Shown: positions 9,661 through 19,072, counted from the first letter of the stretch. The stretch is 64,000 bases of DNA from Helicobacter pylori (GCF_016748675.1 NZ_CP051534.1:1-64000), one strand, 5' to 3'. Notes: a model not told the origin generated them from the sequence alone. Program-made: numbers and translations.

Positions 9661-11340
9661 ATGATTCTTAAAAGTTCCATTGATCGCCTTTTACAAACGA
9701 TAGACATTGTAGAAGTCATTAGCTCTTATGTGGATTTGAGGAAATCAGGTTCTAGCTACATGGCTTGTTGCCCTTTTCATGAAGAAAGGAGCGCGAGTTT
9801 TAGCGTCAATCAAATTAAGGGGTTTTACCATTGCTTTGGGTGTGGGGCGAGCGGGGATAGCATTAAATTTGTGATGGAGTTTGAAAAGCTTTCGTTTGTG
9901 GAAGCATTAGAGAAATTAGCCCACCGATTCAATATAGTTTTAGAGCATGACAAAGGCGTTTATTACGATCATAAAGAAGATTACCACCTTTTAGAAATGG
10001 TGAGTTCGTTGTATCAAGAAGAGCTTTTTAACGCCCCATTTTTTTTGAATTATTTGCAAAAAAGAGGGCTTAGCCTAGAGAGCATCAAAGCGTTTAAATT
10101 AGGCTTATGCACGCATAGAATTGATTACGGCATTGAAAATAAAGGCTTGAATAAGGACAAGCTCATTGAATTGGGCGTGCTAGGCAAGAGCGATAACGAT
10201 CAGAAAACCTATTTGCGCTTTTTGGATCGCATCATGTTCCCTATTTATAGCCCTAGCGCTCAAGTGGTGGGCTTTGGAGGGCGCACCTTAAAAGAAAAAG
10301 CGGCTAAGTATATCAATTCGCCCCAAAATAAGCTTTTTGATAAATCCAGCTTGCTCTATGGCTACCATTTGGCTAAAGAACACATCTATAAACAAAAGCA
10401 AGTCATCGTTACAGAAGGGTATTTGGATGTGATTTTATTGCACCAAGCGGGTTTTAAAAACGCCATAGCCACGCTTGGGACAGCTTTAACGCCATCGCAT
10501 TTGCCCTTGCTTAAAAAAGGCGATCCAGAAATCCTTTTAAGCTATGATGGGGATAAAGCAGGGCGGAATGCGGCTTATAAAGCGAGTTTGATGTTGGCTA
10601 AAGAGCAAAGAAAGGGGGGGGTGATTTTGTTTGAAAACAACCTAGATCCAGCGGATATGATCGCTAATGGCCAGATTGAAACCTTAAAAGACTTGTTATC
10701 GCGCCCCATGGCTTTTATTGAGTTTGTTTTAAGGTGCATGGCGGGTTCTTATGTTTTAGACGATCCTTTAGAAAAAGATAAGGCCCTTAAAGAAATGTTA
10801 GGGTTTTTGAAAAACTTTTCCTTGCTTTTACAAAGCGAATACAAGCCCTTAATCGCTACGCTTTTGCAAGCGCCTTTGCATGTTTTAGGGATTAGAGAGC
10901 CAGCCTCTTTTCAGCCTTTTTACTCCAAAACAGAAAAACCCAATCTTGCTCAAAAGTTCGCCCATGTTTCTAACACGCTCAGTTTGGAATTTTTAGAAAA
11001 ACTGGTGATCCGCTACCTTTTAGAAGACAGAAGCCTATTGGATTTGGCGGTGGGTTATATCCATAGTGGGGTATTCTTGCATAAAAAACAAGAATTTGAC
11101 GCTTTGTGTCAAGAAAAATTGGACGACCCTAAATTAGTTGCGTTATTATTAGATGCGAATTTACCCCTAAAAAAGGGGGGTTTTGAAAAGGAATTGCGTT
11201 TGTTGATTTTGCGCTATTTTGAGCGGCAACTCAAAGAAATCCCTAAAAGTTCGCTCCCTTTTAGCGAAAAAATGATCTTTTTAAAAAAGGCTCGCCAGGC
11301 CATTATGAAATTAAAACAAGGAGAATTAGTCGCCATATGA
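9661..11340 (+). CDS. dnaG: DNA primase DnaG
   Basis: A 559-residue primase that makes RNA primers at the replication fork with DnaB helicase. The N-terminal zinc ribbon is visible as CCPFHEERSASFSV followed by YHCFGCGASGDSI (residues 37-70). The TOPRIM core follows, with VTEGYLDVILLHQAGF and LLSYDGDKAGRNAAYKA near residues 255-310. The ATG at 9661 is used because the ATG six bases earlier runs into a stop. The coding sequence holds a G8 run at 10614-10621 that encodes Lys-Gly-Gly-Val in frame. It overlaps the next gene by four bases (ATGA). Confidence 0.95.
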   Translation: MILKSSIDRLLQTIDIVEVISSYVDLRKSGSSYMACCPFHEERSASFSVNQIKGFYHCFGCGASGDSIKFVMEFEKLSFVEALEKLAHRFNIVLEHDKGVYYDHKEDYHLLEMVSSLYQEELFNAPFFLNYLQKRGLSLESIKAFKLGLCTHRIDYGIENKGLNKDKLIELGVLGKSDNDQKTYLRFLDRIMFPIYSPSAQVVGFGGRTLKEKAAKYINSPQNKLFDKSSLLYGYHLAKEHIYKQKQVIVTEGYLDVILLHQAGFKNAIATLGTALTPSHLPLLKKGDPEILLSYDGDKAGRNAAYKASLMLAKEQRKGGVILFENNLDPADMIANGQIETLKDLLSRPMAFIEFVLRCMAGSYVLDDPLEKDKALKEMLGFLKNFSLLLQSEYKPLIATLLQAPLHVLGIREPASFQPFYSKTEKPNLAQKFAHVSNTLSLEFLEKLVIRYLLEDRSLLDLAVGYIHSGVFLHKKQEFDALCQEKLDDPKLVALLLDANLPLKKGGFEKELRLLILRYFERQLKEIPKSSLPFSEKMIFLKKARQAIMKLKQGELVAI

Positions 11341-12389
11341 AACAAATAAAAGCTTTAGCCCTATTTAGTGGGGGGTTGGATAGTTTGTTGTCCATGAAAT
11401 TACTCATTGATCAAGGCATTGAAGTAACCGCTTTGCACTTTAATATAGGGTTTGGGGGGAATAAAGATAAAAGAGAGTATTTTGAAAACGCCACCGCACA
11501 AATTGGGGCTAAGCTCTTGGTGTGCGATATTAGAGAGCAGTTTTTTAACGATGTGTTGTTCAAGCCCAAATACGGCTATGGGAAGTATTTCAACCCTTGC
11601 ATTGATTGCCATGCCAACATGTTTAGGAACGCTTTTTATAAAATGCTTGAATTGAATGCGGATTTTGTTTTGAGCGGGGAAGTGCTAGGGCAACGCCCTA
11701 AATCCCAAAGGAAAGAAGCGCTCAATCAGGTGAGGAAATTAGTCAGAGAAGTGGGCGAAGAGGCTCGTTTTGATCCTATTTTAGACCGAACGCAAGCAGG
11801 CGGTGAAAAACCGCAATTTTTAGACGAATTGCTTTTAAGGCCCATGAGTGCTAAACTCTTAGAGCCTACTTTTATGGAAAAAAAGGGTTGGGTTGATAGA
11901 GAAAAGCTTTTAGATGTGAGTGGTAGGGGGCGAAGCAGGCAATTGCAAATGATCAAAGATTATGGCTTGAAATATTATGAAAAGCCAGGTGGAGGGTGTT
12001 TGCTTACAGACATTCAAGTGAGTAATAAGATTAAGAATTTGAAAGAATACAGAGAAATGGTGTTTGAAGACAGCGTGATCGTCAAAAACGGGCGTTATTT
12101 TGTCTTACCCCATAACGCTCGTTTGGTAGTGGCAAGGAATGAAGAAGAAAACCATAAATTGGATATTCAACACCCCTTAATGGATAAGATTGAATTACTA
12201 GGCTGTAAGGGTCCTTTGAGTTTAGTGGATAAAAACGCCAGCCAAGAAGATAAAGAATTGGCCGGCCGTATCGCTCTAGGCTATGCTAAGACTTTAAAAA
12301 ATCAAGCTTACCTCATTCAAATAGGGAACGAAAAGCGCGAGCTTTACCCTTTGGATAAAGAGAGCGCTAGAGAGTATTTATTCGCTTGA
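11337..12389 (+). CDS. PP-loop ATP pyrophosphatase, tRNA thiouridylase-like
   Basis: A 350-residue protein with an N-terminal PP-loop, ALFSGGLDSLLSMKLL (residues 9-24), of the kind that adenylates substrates for sulfur or nitrogen transfer. It also shows CIDCHANMF (CxxC pair near residue 94) and GGGCLLTD near residue 220, candidate sulfur-relay cysteines. The overall plan resembles MnmA/ThiI-type tRNA thiolases, but it is not a canonical MnmA, so the exact RNA substrate is open. It overlaps dnaG by four bases and is almost certainly co-translated with it. It corresponds to the HP0013 family. Confidence 0.7.
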   Translation: MKQIKALALFSGGLDSLLSMKLLIDQGIEVTALHFNIGFGGNKDKREYFENATAQIGAKLLVCDIREQFFNDVLFKPKYGYGKYFNPCIDCHANMFRNAFYKMLELNADFVLSGEVLGQRPKSQRKEALNQVRKLVREVGEEARFDPILDRTQAGGEKPQFLDELLLRPMSAKLLEPTFMEKKGWVDREKLLDVSGRGRSRQLQMIKDYGLKYYEKPGGGCLLTDIQVSNKIKNLKEYREMVFEDSVIVKNGRYFVLPHNARLVVARNEEENHKLDIQHPLMDKIELLGCKGPLSLVDKNASQEDKELAGRIALGYAKTLKNQAYLIQIGNEKRELYPLDKESAREYLFA

Positions 12390-12430
12390 AAGGGGAGTTT
12401 TTGAGAATTTTAGGGGTTTTCTTTTTATGC

Positions 12431-12473
12431 TATAATGGAAAAAGCTCTAATCATTAAGCTATTTGCTAGGAGG
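12431..12473 (+). promoter_or_regulatory. Promoter and strong ribosome binding site of the DUF5718-type gene
   Basis: TATAAT at 12431-12436 and a full AGGAGG at 12468-12473 precede the ATG at 12479 by 42 and 5 bases. The unusually strong Shine-Dalgarno sequence suggests efficient translation. Confidence 0.75.
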
Positions 12474-12478
12474 TTTGC

Positions 12479-13306
12479 ATGCAAGAGTTTTTAGGTTTTG
12501 GTGTGGTGGGGAATTTTGCAGGGCATTTGGAGCAAGCAGGAGAGAGTCATAGTTTTATTAACATGAAAAGCGAAGAAAAGGACGCCCCTAAGGGGTTGTT
12601 CCCTTTTTATATCCCGTATGAGAATTGCTATTTGGGGCGTTGTTGCATTAATAACCATAAGATTATTTTGCCTAGTGATTTGAATTTGAAAGTGCAAGCA
12701 GAGCCAGAAATCGCTTTAGAATGCGATGTTAAGTATGATGAAAAACATTTGGTAACCAAGCTTGTGCCTAATTTTTTCATGGCGTTTAATGACGCTTCTG
12801 TGCGTAATTTAGACGCCGCAAAGCTCTCCCAAAAAAAGAATTTTTCACCAGCTTCTAAAGGCATAGGGCAGAAATTGCCTATTGATAGGTTTGTTTATGG
12901 GGGGGTGTGCAACAATTTTTCTATCGCGTCTTTTTTGAAATACAATCATGTTTGGCACATTTACGGGGAAAACAGCAAATTGCTCAAATACGAGTTTTTT
13001 TATCAAAAGCTTTTAGATTGGATCAAAGACCAACTAAACCACCAACAAGATGGCGATTCTTTAGAGGCTCTAAGACCTTTTTTAGAGCGCCATAATTTCC
13101 CTACCAAAATGATTTTTGCGATTGGAGCTACCCCTTATATGCCTTTTGCGCAAGAGCATTTTTTACAAAAAGGCGATGAGGTGGTGATTGTTGCTTACAA
13201 CCATTTACAATACAGTTTTGAAAAGATTCAAAGCCTCTTAGAAGAAGACACCCTACAAACCAAAGAACACACTAATCTTTCTTATGTCTATCAAATCGTA
13301 GAATAG
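12479..13306 (+). CDS. Conserved protein of unknown function (DUF5718-like)
   Basis: A 275-residue soluble protein with no signal peptide or membrane segment, corresponding to the HP0014 family. The middle contains EPEIALECDVKY and MAFNDASVRN, which vaguely recall the metal-binding core of the fumarylacetoacetate hydrolase fold; that link is inference and I do not assign an activity. It has its own TATAAT and an AGGAGG site, and stands alone between the dnaG operon and comB2. A G7 run at 12899-12905 encodes Tyr-Gly-Gly-Val. Confidence 0.6.
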   Translation: MQEFLGFGVVGNFAGHLEQAGESHSFINMKSEEKDAPKGLFPFYIPYENCYLGRCCINNHKIILPSDLNLKVQAEPEIALECDVKYDEKHLVTKLVPNFFMAFNDASVRNLDAAKLSQKKNFSPASKGIGQKLPIDRFVYGGVCNNFSIASFLKYNHVWHIYGENSKLLKYEFFYQKLLDWIKDQLNHQQDGDSLEALRPFLERHNFPTKMIFAIGATPYMPFAQEHFLQKGDEVVIVAYNHLQYSFEKIQSLLEEDTLQTKEHTNLSYVYQIVE

Positions 13307-13451
13307 TAAGGCTTTTACCTCTTTAGCTTTGCTTTTTTACCCTTTTAAAGATTAAATGCACCCCTTTTGACCCCCTTTTAGAGGATTTTTATGGTTTTTT
13401 TGAGATAATAAAGCGTTATAAAGTTAATTAAAATTAAACAAAAGGGTTTTG

Positions 13452-13733
13452 ATGTCCGCTCATTTTTTAAAAATCATTTTTTTAGTAGGCATGTGCGTTT
13501 CAAGTTTGTTCGCTGAAGGTTTAGAAGGGTTTTTTAACGCCCTAGAAGCCCAGCTCAAAAGCCCCATCGCTAAGGGGATTTTAATGGTGATTTTCATAGG
13601 GATCGCCATTTATGTGTGGAGGAATTTGGACCGGTGGAAAGAGATTTTATTCACGATCCTTGGCGTGGTGTTTGGGATTTTTTTATTCTTTAAAGCCCCG
13701 AGTTTGGCGAATTGGTTTATGGGAATTTTTTAA
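13452..13733 (+). CDS. comB2: ComB2, VirB2-like pilin of the DNA-uptake type IV system
   Basis: A 93-residue protein with a cleavable signal (hydrophobic run to about residue 22, ending SSLFAEGL) and two membrane helices around a short basic loop (ILMVIFIGIAIYVW and ILFTILGVVFGIFLFF). This is the layout of VirB2 major pilins. In H. pylori the ComB apparatus carries incoming DNA across the outer membrane in natural competence. I use the ATG at 13452; the TTG one codon upstream is a weaker start. Its stop overlaps the comB3 start. Confidence 0.85.
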   Translation: MSAHFLKIIFLVGMCVSSLFAEGLEGFFNALEAQLKSPIAKGILMVIFIGIAIYVWRNLDRWKEILFTILGVVFGIFLFFKAPSLANWFMGIF

Positions 13734-13996
13734 TGATTATCCTATCAGCGAGCGTGAAGAATTTGCGTGAAATTTCGGTTAAAGAAAAATTTTTATGGCT
13801 GAACGCTAAGTCTTATTTGATTTCTGTTTTTGCGCCTTTTATCTTGCTCCCTTGGATTGATTTGTTGAGCGCTTTTTTATTGTATTTAGGGTTTTTAGCG
13901 CTCTTTAGCGTGCTGGAATTTTTTGATGAAGACATTGCAGATATTATTATCGCTAAAAGCAAAATAAAGACTAAAACCAAATGTTATAGAGCGTAG
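13733..13996 (+). CDS. comB3: ComB3, VirB3-like inner-membrane protein
   Basis: An 87-residue protein that starts MIILSASVKNLREISVKEKF. One hydrophobic region, near residues 33-62, contains FAPFILLPWIDLLSAFLLYLG and ALFSVLEFF. This matches VirB3, a small inner-membrane partner of the VirB4 ATPase. The ATG shares a base with the comB2 stop (TAATG), and comB4 begins one base after its stop, so comB2-comB3-comB4 is one coupled operon. Confidence 0.85.
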   Translation: MIILSASVKNLREISVKEKFLWLNAKSYLISVFAPFILLPWIDLLSAFLLYLGFLALFSVLEFFDEDIADIIIAKSKIKTKTKCYRA

Positions 13997-13997
13997 G

Positions 13998-16361
13998 ATG
14001 TTAGAAAAGTTTTTAGGCACTATCAAGCAAAAAGTTTCAAATTATTTTTTAGGGGCTTTGCCTAAAAGCTATTCAATGAGTGAAGAAAACAACATTTTAG
14101 GTTTGTATGATGAGCATTTTTTGCTCACTAAAAACGAAAACTTAGTGGGTATTCTCCGTTTAGAGGGGGTGAGCTACACCCATTTAAGCACAGAGCAATT
14201 GCAAGATCTTTTCACCGAGCGCCAAATGGCGTTGGATTCTTTAGAAAAAGTCGTGGCACGCCTGGTGGTTAAAAGGCGTAAAATTGATTATAAACAAAAC
14301 ATTCAAACTGACTCTAAATACTTGCAAGCGATTTTGAATCAATTTGAAAACAAAGAAGTGTATGAGAATCAGTATTTTTTAGTTTTAGAAAGCACTCACT
14401 CTTTACAAGGTGTTTTGGAGCATAAGAAAAAATCTTTCATGCACGCTAATAGGGAAAATTTTAAGGATATTCTCTCTTATAAAGCGCATTTTTTACAAGA
14501 AACTTTAAAAAGCCTAGAAATCCAGCTCAAAAACTATGCCCCCAAACTCTTAAGCTCTAAAGAGGTTTTGAATTTTTATGCGGAATACATCAATGGGTTT
14601 GATCTCCCCATAAAGCCCCTAGTAGGGGGGTATTTGAGCGATAGCTATATCGCTAGTTCTATCACTTTTGAAAAAGATTATTTCATTCAAGAAAGCTTTA
14701 ATCAAAAAACCTACAACCGCTTGATTGGCATTAAAGCTTATGAGAGCGAACGCATCACTTCTATAGCGGTGGGAGCACTTTTATACCAAGAAACGCCACT
14801 AGATATTATCTTTTCCATAGAACCTATGAGCGTGCATAAAACGCTGAGTTTTTTAAAAGAGAGAGCCAAGTTTAGCATGTCTAATCTCGTTAAAAACGAG
14901 CTTTTAGAATACCAAGAATTAGTCAAAACCAAACGCCTATCCATGCAAAAATTCGCCCTAAACATTCTTATCAAAGCCCCCAGTTTAGAGGATTTAGACA
15001 CTCAAACCAGCTTAATTTTAGGGCTTTTATTTAAAGAAAACTTAGTGGGCGTTATAGAAACTTTTGGCTTGAAAGGGGGGTATTTTTCCTTTTTTCCTGA
15101 ACGCATCCATTTGAACCACCGCTTGCGTTTTTTAACTTCTAAAGCCCTAGCGTGTTTAATGGTGTTTGAAAGGCAAAATTTAGGCTTTAAGGCTAATTCA
15201 TGGGGGAATAGCCCTTTGAGCGTGTTTAAAAATTTGGATTATTCCCCTTTTTTATTCAATTTCCACAACCAAGAAGTGAGCCACAACAACGCTAAAGAAA
15301 TCGCTAGAGTGAATGGGCATACTCTAATCATAGGGGCTACCGGGAGCGGTAAAAGCACGCTGATTAGCTTTTTAATGATGAGCGCTTTGAAATACCAAAA
15401 CATGCGCCTTTTAGCTTTTGACAGGATGCAGGGGCTGTATTCTTTCACAAAATTTTTTAAAGGGCATTACCATGACGGCCAATCTTTTAGCATTAACCCC
15501 TTTTGTTTAGAGCCTAATTTACAGAATTTAGAATTTTTGCAATCCTTCTTTTTGAGCATGTTTGATCTTGCCCCTTCAAGGGATAAAGAAGCCTTGGAAG
15601 ACATGAATGCGATTTCTAGCGCGATTAAGAGCCTTTATGAGACTTTATACCCTAAAGCTTTTAGTTTGCTAGACTTTAAAGAAACGCTTAAAAGAACCTC
15701 ATCTAACCAATTGGGCTTGAGCTTGGAGCCGTATTTGAATAACCCCCTTTTTAACGCTTTGAATGACGCGTTCAATTCCAACGCTTTTTTAAACGTAATC
15801 AACCTAGACGCGATCACCCAAAACCCTAAAGACTTAGGGCTTTTAGCCTATTACTTGTTTTATAAAATTTTAGAAGAATCCAGGAAAAACGACAGCGGTT
15901 TTTTGGTTTTTTTAGACGAGTTTAAATCCTATGTGGAAAACGATTTACTGAACACCAAAATCAACGCTTTAATCACGCAAGCCAGAAAAGCTAATGGCGT
16001 GGTGGTGTTGGCTTTGCAAGATATTTACCAATTAAGCGGGGTTAAAAACGCCCATAGTTTTTTAAGCAACATGGGGACTCTCATTTTGTATCCACAAAAA
16101 AACGCTAGGGAGTTGAAACACAATTTCAATGTGCCTTTGAGCGAGACTGAAATTTCTTTTTTAGAAAACACCCCTTTGTATGCCAGGCAGGTTTTAGTCA
16201 AAAATCTGGGTAATGGGAGTTCCAACATGATTGATGTGAGTTTGGAGGGCTTGGGGCGTTATTTGAAAATCTTTAATTCGGATTCTAGCCATGTCAATAA
16301 AGTGAAAGCGTTACAAAAAGACTACCCTACAGAGTGGCGTGAGAAACTTTTGAAGAGTTAG
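13998..16361 (+). CDS. comB4: ComB4, VirB4-like ATPase of the DNA-uptake system
   Basis: A 787-residue VirB4-family ATPase that powers the ComB type IV machine at the inner membrane. The Walker A motif is LIIGATGSGKSTLISFLMM near residue 445, and the Walker B region is SGFLVFLDEFKSYVEN near residue 635. The conserved ITQARKANGVVVLALQD follows. The N-terminal half is the usual VirB4 specific domain. It is intact and ends the operon; the downstream neighbour is the SRP RNA on the opposite strand. Confidence 0.93.
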   Translation: MLEKFLGTIKQKVSNYFLGALPKSYSMSEENNILGLYDEHFLLTKNENLVGILRLEGVSYTHLSTEQLQDLFTERQMALDSLEKVVARLVVKRRKIDYKQNIQTDSKYLQAILNQFENKEVYENQYFLVLESTHSLQGVLEHKKKSFMHANRENFKDILSYKAHFLQETLKSLEIQLKNYAPKLLSSKEVLNFYAEYINGFDLPIKPLVGGYLSDSYIASSITFEKDYFIQESFNQKTYNRLIGIKAYESERITSIAVGALLYQETPLDIIFSIEPMSVHKTLSFLKERAKFSMSNLVKNELLEYQELVKTKRLSMQKFALNILIKAPSLEDLDTQTSLILGLLFKENLVGVIETFGLKGGYFSFFPERIHLNHRLRFLTSKALACLMVFERQNLGFKANSWGNSPLSVFKNLDYSPFLFNFHNQEVSHNNAKEIARVNGHTLIIGATGSGKSTLISFLMMSALKYQNMRLLAFDRMQGLYSFTKFFKGHYHDGQSFSINPFCLEPNLQNLEFLQSFFLSMFDLAPSRDKEALEDMNAISSAIKSLYETLYPKAFSLLDFKETLKRTSSNQLGLSLEPYLNNPLFNALNDAFNSNAFLNVINLDAITQNPKDLGLLAYYLFYKILEESRKNDSGFLVFLDEFKSYVENDLLNTKINALITQARKANGVVVLALQDIYQLSGVKNAHSFLSNMGTLILYPQKNARELKHNFNVPLSETEISFLENTPLYARQVLVKNLGNGSSNMIDVSLEGLGRYLKIFNSDSSHVNKVKALQKDYPTEWREKLLKS

Positions 16362-16389
16362 TTTTAAAAGTCAGTTTCAATATCGTGTG

Positions 16390-16500
16390 AAGCACTCCTA
16401 TTCAGATGGCTAAGGCACACAAGAAATTAGGGGACTCTGCTGTATTCCTACCCTGAAGCGTTACCCTAAAGTCCTATTGCATAGGTCTAAATAAGAGCTT
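16390..16500 (-). ncRNA. ffs: Signal recognition particle RNA (4.5S, small bacterial type)
   Basis: The minus strand at 16437-16455 reads CAGGGTAGGAATACAGCAG. This is the SRP domain IV core: CAGG, a three-pair helix GTA/TAC closing a GGAA tetraloop, then AGCAG, which is the Ffh-binding asymmetric loop. Flanking TTAGGG/CCCTAA and outer CCTAT/ATAGG pairings extend the hairpin. A TAAAAT -10-like box on the minus strand at 16508-16513 would place the start near 16500, giving about 110 nt, the normal small SRP RNA size. The 3' end is uncertain. This fills an otherwise geneless gap between comB4 and the next lipoprotein gene. Confidence 0.8.
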
Positions 16501-16546
16501 AGGGATCATTTTAGCCATAAAAAGCTTATGTTTTCATTAAAAATGT

Positions 16547-16552
16547 TATGAT
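16547..16552 (+). promoter_or_regulatory. -10 box for the lipoprotein gene at 16577
   Basis: TATGAT lies 25 bases before the ATG. It is back-to-back with the minus-strand -10 box proposed for the SRP RNA. Confidence 0.5.
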
Positions 16553-16576
16553 ACGCTCAAATAGTCAAGCAAAAAA

Positions 16577-18007
16577 ATGTCAATTAAAAGGGTTAGATTG
16601 AAAATATTCGTTCTGTTGATGTCGGTAATTTTAGGAATATCATTAACAGGTTGCATAGGCTATCGTATGGACTTAGAACATTTTAACACGCTCTATTATG
16701 AAGAAAGCCCTAAACAAGCTTATGAATATTCCAAACAATTCACTAAGAAAAAAAAGAACGCTCTTTTATGGGACTTGCAAAACGGCTTGAGCGCTTTATA
16801 CGCCAGAGATTACGAGACTTCTTTAGGGGTGTTAGATCAAGCCGAGCAACGCTTTGATAAAACGCAAAGTGCTTTTACAAGAGGGGCTGGTTATGTGGGC
16901 GCTACCATGATTAATGATAACGTGCGCGCTTATGGGGGGAATATTTATGAGGGCGTTTTAATCAATTATTACAAAGCGATAGACTACATGCTTTTAAACG
17001 ATAGCGCGAACGCTAGGGTGCAATTCAACCGCGCGAATGAACGCCAGCGCAGGGCTAAAGAATTTTATTATGAGGAAGTGCAAAAAGCCATTAAAGAGAT
17101 CGATTCTAGCAAAAAGCACAATATCAATATGGAACGCTCTAGGGTAGAAGTGAGCGAGATTTTAAACAACACCTATTCTAATTTAGACAAATACGAAGCT
17201 TATCAAGGTTTGCTTAACCCGGCGGTTTCGTATCTTTCAGGGTTGTTTTACGCTTTAAATGGGGATAAGAATAAGGGGTTAGGCTATCTTAATGAAGCCT
17301 ATGGGATCAGTCAAAGCCCTTTCGTGGCTCAAGACTTGGTTTTTTTCAAAAACCCTAACAGGAGTCATTTCACTTGGATCATCATTGAAGATGGTAAAGA
17401 GCCGCAAAAAAGCGAATTTAAAATTGATGTGCCTATTTTTATGATCGATTCGGTTTATAACGTGAGTATAGCCTTGCCCAAGCTAGAAAAAGGGGAAGCG
17501 TTTTATCAAAATTTCACTCTTAAAGATGGAGAAAAAGTAACGCCCTTTGACACTTTAGCCTCAATAGATGCGGTGGTCGCTAGCGAATTTAGGAAGCAAT
17601 TGCCCTATATTATCACTAGAGCCATTTTATCGGCTACTTTTAAGGTGGGCATGCAAGCGGTGGCGAATTATTATTTGGGGTTTGTTGGGGGGTTAGTAAC
17701 TTCGTTGTATTCAGGTGTGAGCACCTTTGCAGACACCAGAAACACGAGCATTTTTGCCCATAAAATCTATCTCATGCGTATCAAAAACAAAGCTTTTGAA
17801 AATTATGAAGTTCGAGCTGATTCTATTGACGCTTTTTCGTTTTCCTTAAAGCCTTGTAAAAGATCGCTTGAAAACCCCAAAGTCATTGACGCTAGGGAAT
17901 TGCTTTCAGGGTTTGTAGCAGCCCCACAAATCTTTTGCTCTAACCGCCATAATATTTTATACATCCGCAGTTTTAAAAATGGGTTTGTTTTGAGTCATTT
18001 AAAATGA
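16577..18007 (+). CDS. Lipoprotein with TPR-like N-terminal half, unknown function
   Basis: A 476-residue protein with a lipoprotein signal: a basic start, a hydrophobic run, and LTGC with the lipidated Cys at residue 26. The first 200 residues are rich in Tyr/Asn/Ala helices (AYEYSKQFTKKKK, LQNGLSALYARDYETSLGVL) that look like tetratricopeptide-type repeats. The C-terminal half has small hydrophobic segments such as ANYYLGFVGGLVTSLYSG. It corresponds to the HP0018 family. No function is assigned; a periplasmic or outer-membrane scaffold role is only an inference from TPR plus lipidation. Confidence 0.65.
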   Translation: MSIKRVRLKIFVLLMSVILGISLTGCIGYRMDLEHFNTLYYEESPKQAYEYSKQFTKKKKNALLWDLQNGLSALYARDYETSLGVLDQAEQRFDKTQSAFTRGAGYVGATMINDNVRAYGGNIYEGVLINYYKAIDYMLLNDSANARVQFNRANERQRRAKEFYYEEVQKAIKEIDSSKKHNINMERSRVEVSEILNNTYSNLDKYEAYQGLLNPAVSYLSGLFYALNGDKNKGLGYLNEAYGISQSPFVAQDLVFFKNPNRSHFTWIIIEDGKEPQKSEFKIDVPIFMIDSVYNVSIALPKLEKGEAFYQNFTLKDGEKVTPFDTLASIDAVVASEFRKQLPYIITRAILSATFKVGMQAVANYYLGFVGGLVTSLYSGVSTFADTRNTSIFAHKIYLMRIKNKAFENYEVRADSIDAFSFSLKPCKRSLENPKVIDARELLSGFVAAPQIFCSNRHNILYIRSFKNGFVLSHLK

Positions 18008-18063
18008 TTTAAAAAACCCCAAAGATAGTTTTTAAGTGTCGTTGGCATTAAACACAAACACGA

Positions 18064-18069
18064 TATAAT
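18064..18069 (+). promoter_or_regulatory. -10 box of cheV1-nspC
   Basis: TATAAT lies 38 bases before the cheV1 ATG; AAGGGGAAG provides the ribosome binding site. Confidence 0.75.
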
Positions 18070-18106
18070 TATAAAACGATACGAAAACCTAAATTAAGGG
18101 GAAGTC

Positions 18107-19072
18107 ATGGCTGATAGTTTAGCGGGCATTGATCAAGTTACGAGTTTGCATAAAAATAACGAGTTGCAATTGTTGTGTTTCAGGCTGGGTAAAAACAAGG
18201 ATTTGTATGCGGTCAATGTTTTTAAGATCCGTGAAGTGGTGAAATACCATGGCAACCTCACCATCATCAGCCACGAAAACAATTCGCTCGTTGAGGGGCT
18301 AATCATTATAAGAGAGCTCACCATTCCCTTGATTGATATGAAAAAATGGTTTTATTATGACAGCCAAAACAAAAACAAGGATTTACGCCCTTATAGGATA
18401 GAAAAAGACAAGGGCGAAGACGATATTGTTATGATTTGTGAGTTTTCTCGCTGGACCATAGGGGTTAGGATCTATGAGGCGGATAGGATTTTGAGCAAGA
18501 AATGGACTGAAATGGAGCAAAGCGCTGGGCTAGGGGGATCTGCAGGCAATAACAAACTCGTGAGCCGCACGCGCTATTTTGATGGGCGCTTGGTGCAAGT
18601 GGTGGATATTGAAAAAATGCTTATAGACGTGTTCCCTTGGATTGAAGATGAAAAACACAACGATTTAGAAACGCTTTCTAAAATCCATTCTAACCAATGC
18701 GTTTTGCTCGCTGATGACTCCCCAAGCGTTTTAAAAACCATGCAAATGATTTTAGACAAGCTGGGCGTCAAGCATATAGATTTTATCAATGGTAAAACCT
18801 TATTAGAGCATTTGTTCAACCCCACAACCGATGTGAGTAATATTGGCCTGATTATCACCGATTTAGAAATGCCAGAAGCGAGCGGTTTTGAAGTGATCAA
18901 GCAGGTTAAAAACAATCCTTTGACTTCAAAAATCCCTATCGTGGTCAATTCTTCTATGAGTGGCAGTTCTAATGAAGACATGGCCAGGAGTTTGAAGGCC
19001 GATGATTTCATTTCCAAGTCTAACCCTAAAGACATCCAGCGAGTGGTTAAGCAATTTTTGGAATTAGCATGA
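18107..19072 (+). CDS. cheV1: Chemotaxis coupling protein CheV1 (CheW-receiver fusion)
   Basis: A 321-residue fusion protein. Residues about 20-180 form a CheW-like domain (CFRLGKNKDLYAVNVFKIREV, LIIRELTIPLIDMKKWF). Residues about 200-321 form a receiver, with the acidic pair in VLLADDSPSVLKTM, the phospho-acceptor Asp in LIITDLEMPEASGFEVI, a Ser/Thr switch region VVNSSMS and the conserved Lys in FISKSNP. H. pylori has three CheV proteins linking chemoreceptors to CheA; this is the HP0019 member. It overlaps nspC by four bases (ATGA). Confidence 0.93.
   Translation: MADSLAGIDQVTSLHKNNELQLLCFRLGKNKDLYAVNVFKIREVVKYHGNLTIISHENNSLVEGLIIIRELTIPLIDMKKWFYYDSQNKNKDLRPYRIEKDKGEDDIVMICEFSRWTIGVRIYEADRILSKKWTEMEQSAGLGGSAGNNKLVSRTRYFDGRLVQVVDIEKMLIDVFPWIEDEKHNDLETLSKIHSNQCVLLADDSPSVLKTMQMILDKLGVKHIDFINGKTLLEHLFNPTTDVSNIGLIITDLEMPEASGFEVIKQVKNNPLTSKIPIVVNSSMSGSSNEDMARSLKADDFISKSNPKDIQRVVKQFLELA

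Noticed and set aside
12899..12905. G7 run in the DUF5718-like gene as a phase switch
   Set aside because: The frame is intact, the run encodes conserved-looking Gly-Gly, and nothing shows variation.
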